DNA from: Eubacteriales bacterium
GTDB lineage: Bacteria > Bacillota > Clostridia > Lachnospirales > Lachnospiraceae
Assembly: GCA_030537135.1 (NCBI GenBank)
Contig: JAUNOP010000019.1
Location: 1 to 43,651, forward strand
Length of the DNA: 43,651 nucleotides
Direction: 5' to 3'
Below, piece by piece: positions 42,309 to 43,651 of the stretch (the first letter of the stretch is position 1; the number at the start of each line of letters is the position of its first letter). The notes below the pieces were generated by a model. That model saw nothing but the letters and a program-made list of their open reading frames with translations, did no database searches and was not told the DNA's origin. Made by a program: the position numbers and the translations under genes.

Positions 42309-43651
42309 ATGAATGAACAATTTGAAGAACGTGAAAGCCGCAAGGCTCGTATGCGCAGACTGCGCGGTCAACGCGCAAGAAAAATCCATCAATCCCTGAG
42401 CATTGTTTTCTGTCTGACCTTGGTGGTGTTTATAGCCGCAAATCTGCTGAAAAAGGACAGCTCCTTTTCTGACTCTGAAAATAGAATGCTCGCACAGCGT
42501 CCTGAGTTTTCCTTCTCGTCAATCGCAGACGGCTCCTTTATGAAAGATTTTGAATCCTATGTATCTGACCAGTTCTTTATGCGTGACAGCTGGATTAGCC
42601 TCAAGCTCCTGGAAGACAAGCTTCTTGGAAAAAAAGAATCAAACGGCGTTTATCTTGGAAAGCAGGGCTATCTTATGGAAATTCCGGATGCCCCGGACGA
42701 GGAGAATCTCGCCAGAAACCTGCGAGCTATCCAGGATTTTTATTCTCGTCATACAGACCTGAGAATTTCCATGGCTCTGATTCCTAATTCCTTTCATATC
42801 CTGAAGGACAAGCTGCCTGCCAATGCTCCTGTTCGCAATCAGGCAGAGGATATCGCCCGCATCACCGGAACCCTGGGACAGAGTGTAAATTTTCTTGATG
42901 TAAGCCCTGCCTTAGAGAACCATGCAGATGAAAATATTTATTATAAGACAGACCACCACTGGACAACTCTCGGCGCCTATTACGCTTTTTTGTCTATGGC
43001 AGACGGGCTTGGTATCTCTAACCCTATTCAGAATTATACGGTTTACACGGTTGCCAATGATTTTTCCGGTACCCTTGCATCCAAAAGCGGATACCACAAA
43101 TCTCTAGATACGGTCCAGATTTATGCTCCCCAGGACGTAGAGCCTGAATACATTGTCACTTACAGCGATGACCAGACAAAATATTCCTCTCTCTACCGCT
43201 CCGAATGCTTAAATGACAAAGACAAATACACTGTCTTTTTTGGCGGAAACCACGCTACTGTGGATATCGAAACTCCCAATGAAGACAAGCGGGTTCTCCT
43301 GGTATTCAAGGATTCCTATGCCAACTGCTTCATCCCCTTCCTCACTCCCTATTTCCGTGAGATTGTGATGATTGACCCCAGATACTACTACGAAAGCATT
43401 GACCAGGTCATTCAGAGAAAGAATGTCACTGATGTCTTATATCTTTACAATATCAATACCTTCCTTGGAGATTCTTCTCTGGCAGACACCCTTGCCGCCG
43501 ACGAACTCGCGCAGGATGCCCAGACAGAAAATGGCACAACGACTGACACTGGCACCGAAGGCGCTGCTGGCACTGACAGTACTACCGATGCTAACAATAC
43601 CACCGGCGCCGACAGCACTACTGGTACTGACAATACCACTGGAACCGACAG
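42309..43651 (+). CDS. DHHW/AlgX-like extracellular protein, C-terminus cut by window end
   Basis: The frame stays open to the window end (about 447 codons). The start is ATG 42309 behind AGAGG. A cytoplasmic basic N-terminus and one helix (about 28-45) give a type II membrane anchor. The domain from about 55 contains the diagnostic D-H-H-W motif (YYKTDHHWTTLGAYYAF, about residue 215), a G-G-N-H-A-T segment and a V-F-K-D-S-Y-A-N motif, which mark SGNH-like acetyltransferase/esterases of the AlgX/AlgJ type. The last 45 residues are a Thr/Gly/Asp repeat. It is the partner of the MBOAT gene 17 nt upstream. Confidence 0.85.
   Translation, partial: MNEQFEERESRKARMRRLRGQRARKIHQSLSIVFCLTLVVFIAANLLKKDSSFSDSENRMLAQRPEFSFSSIADGSFMKDFESYVSDQFFMRDSWISLKLLEDKLLGKKESNGVYLGKQGYLMEIPDAPDEENLARNLRAIQDFYSRHTDLRISMALIPNSFHILKDKLPANAPVRNQAEDIARITGTLGQSVNFLDVSPALENHADENIYYKTDHHWTTLGAYYAFLSMADGLGISNPIQNYTVYTVANDFSGTLASKSGYHKSLDTVQIYAPQDVEPEYIVTYSDDQTKYSSLYRSECLNDKDKYTVFFGGNHATVDIETPNEDKRVLLVFKDSYANCFIPFLTPYFREIVMIDPRYYYESIDQVIQRKNVTDVLYLYNINTFLGDSSLADTLAADELAQDAQTENGTTTDTGTEGAAGTDSTTDANNTTGADSTTGTDNTTGTD
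43530..43651 (+). repeat. Thr/Gly/Asp-coding low-complexity repeat
   Basis: Imperfect 12- to 18-nt units encode T-G-T-D, T-T-G-T-D-N and T-T-G-A-D-S type motifs at the tail of the DHHW protein. Synonymous changes vary while the Thr/Gly/Asp pattern is kept, indicating selection for the peptide. The stretch continues past the window, so its size is unknown. Confidence 0.75.

Overview
The window looks like the chromosome of a low-GC, Gram-positive gut anaerobe of the Lachnospiraceae/Clostridia type. The basis is the gene content and order: dnaG-rpoD-trmK-nif3, pyrH-frr-uppS-cdsA-ispC-rseP, pyrB-pyrI, an LCP protein, a TGS-uridine-kinase fusion, a SpoIID-like protein, a DUF815 ATPase and AGGAGG ribosome binding sites throughout. 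Nearly all genes up to 40.1 kb lie on the minus strand, except a short plus-strand pyrB-pyrI block at 22.1-24.0 kb and the plus-strand MBOAT/DHHW cluster at the right end. No insertion sequence, integrase or prophage gene was seen.

Left end (1-8.3 kb): a complete type I-B interference operon, read right to left: cas6, cas8b, cas7, cas5, cas3 (HD plus helicase), cas4, a possible 41-codon ORF, then the start of cas1, which runs off the window. It has a near-consensus promoter (-35 TTGACA at 7990-7995, -10 at 7967-7972). Just upstream, at 8124-8274, lie three degenerate CRISPR repeats separated by intervals of about 35 and 24 nt. The 24-nt interval matches the cas promoter region (8004-8025) at 20 of its first 22 positions, with the first 11 perfect, next to a TCA trinucleotide in the PAM position. 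This is the architecture of a crRNA-like guide (CreR/CreA type) that would let the Cascade complex repress its own operon. It is the most interesting observation in the window.

8.3-21.9 kb: housekeeping genes: an RluA-family pseudouridine synthase, a Gfo/Idh/MocA oxidoreductase, an LCP cell-wall ligase, thymidylate kinase, and a polyphosphate cluster (Ppx/GppA, Ppk1 and an unusual pyruvate/PEP-binding ATP-grasp protein with a KaiC-like N-terminus), preceded by a DUF815 AAA+ ATPase and the bifunctional PheA. 

21.9-31.4 kb: a small CmpB-like membrane protein and pyrB-pyrI on the plus strand, converging through a shared terminator on the RNase P RNA gene (minus). Then come nucleoside kinase, Nif3-like, TrmK, RpoD and DnaG, a 22-codon leader-like ORF, a 51-residue acidic protein, and a tRNA-Leu with the rare AAG anticodon.

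31.4-43.7 kb: a SpoIID-like/peptidoglycan-binding protein; the rseP, ispC, cdsA, uppS, frr, pyrH run of isoprenoid, lipid and ribosome-recycling genes, headed by a lipoprotein gene with a strong promoter; a cytidylate-kinase-like protein; and a plus-strand cell-surface acyl-transfer cluster (DUF4358, MBOAT, DHHW protein). The DHHW gene is cut by the window end inside a Thr/Gly/Asp repeat.
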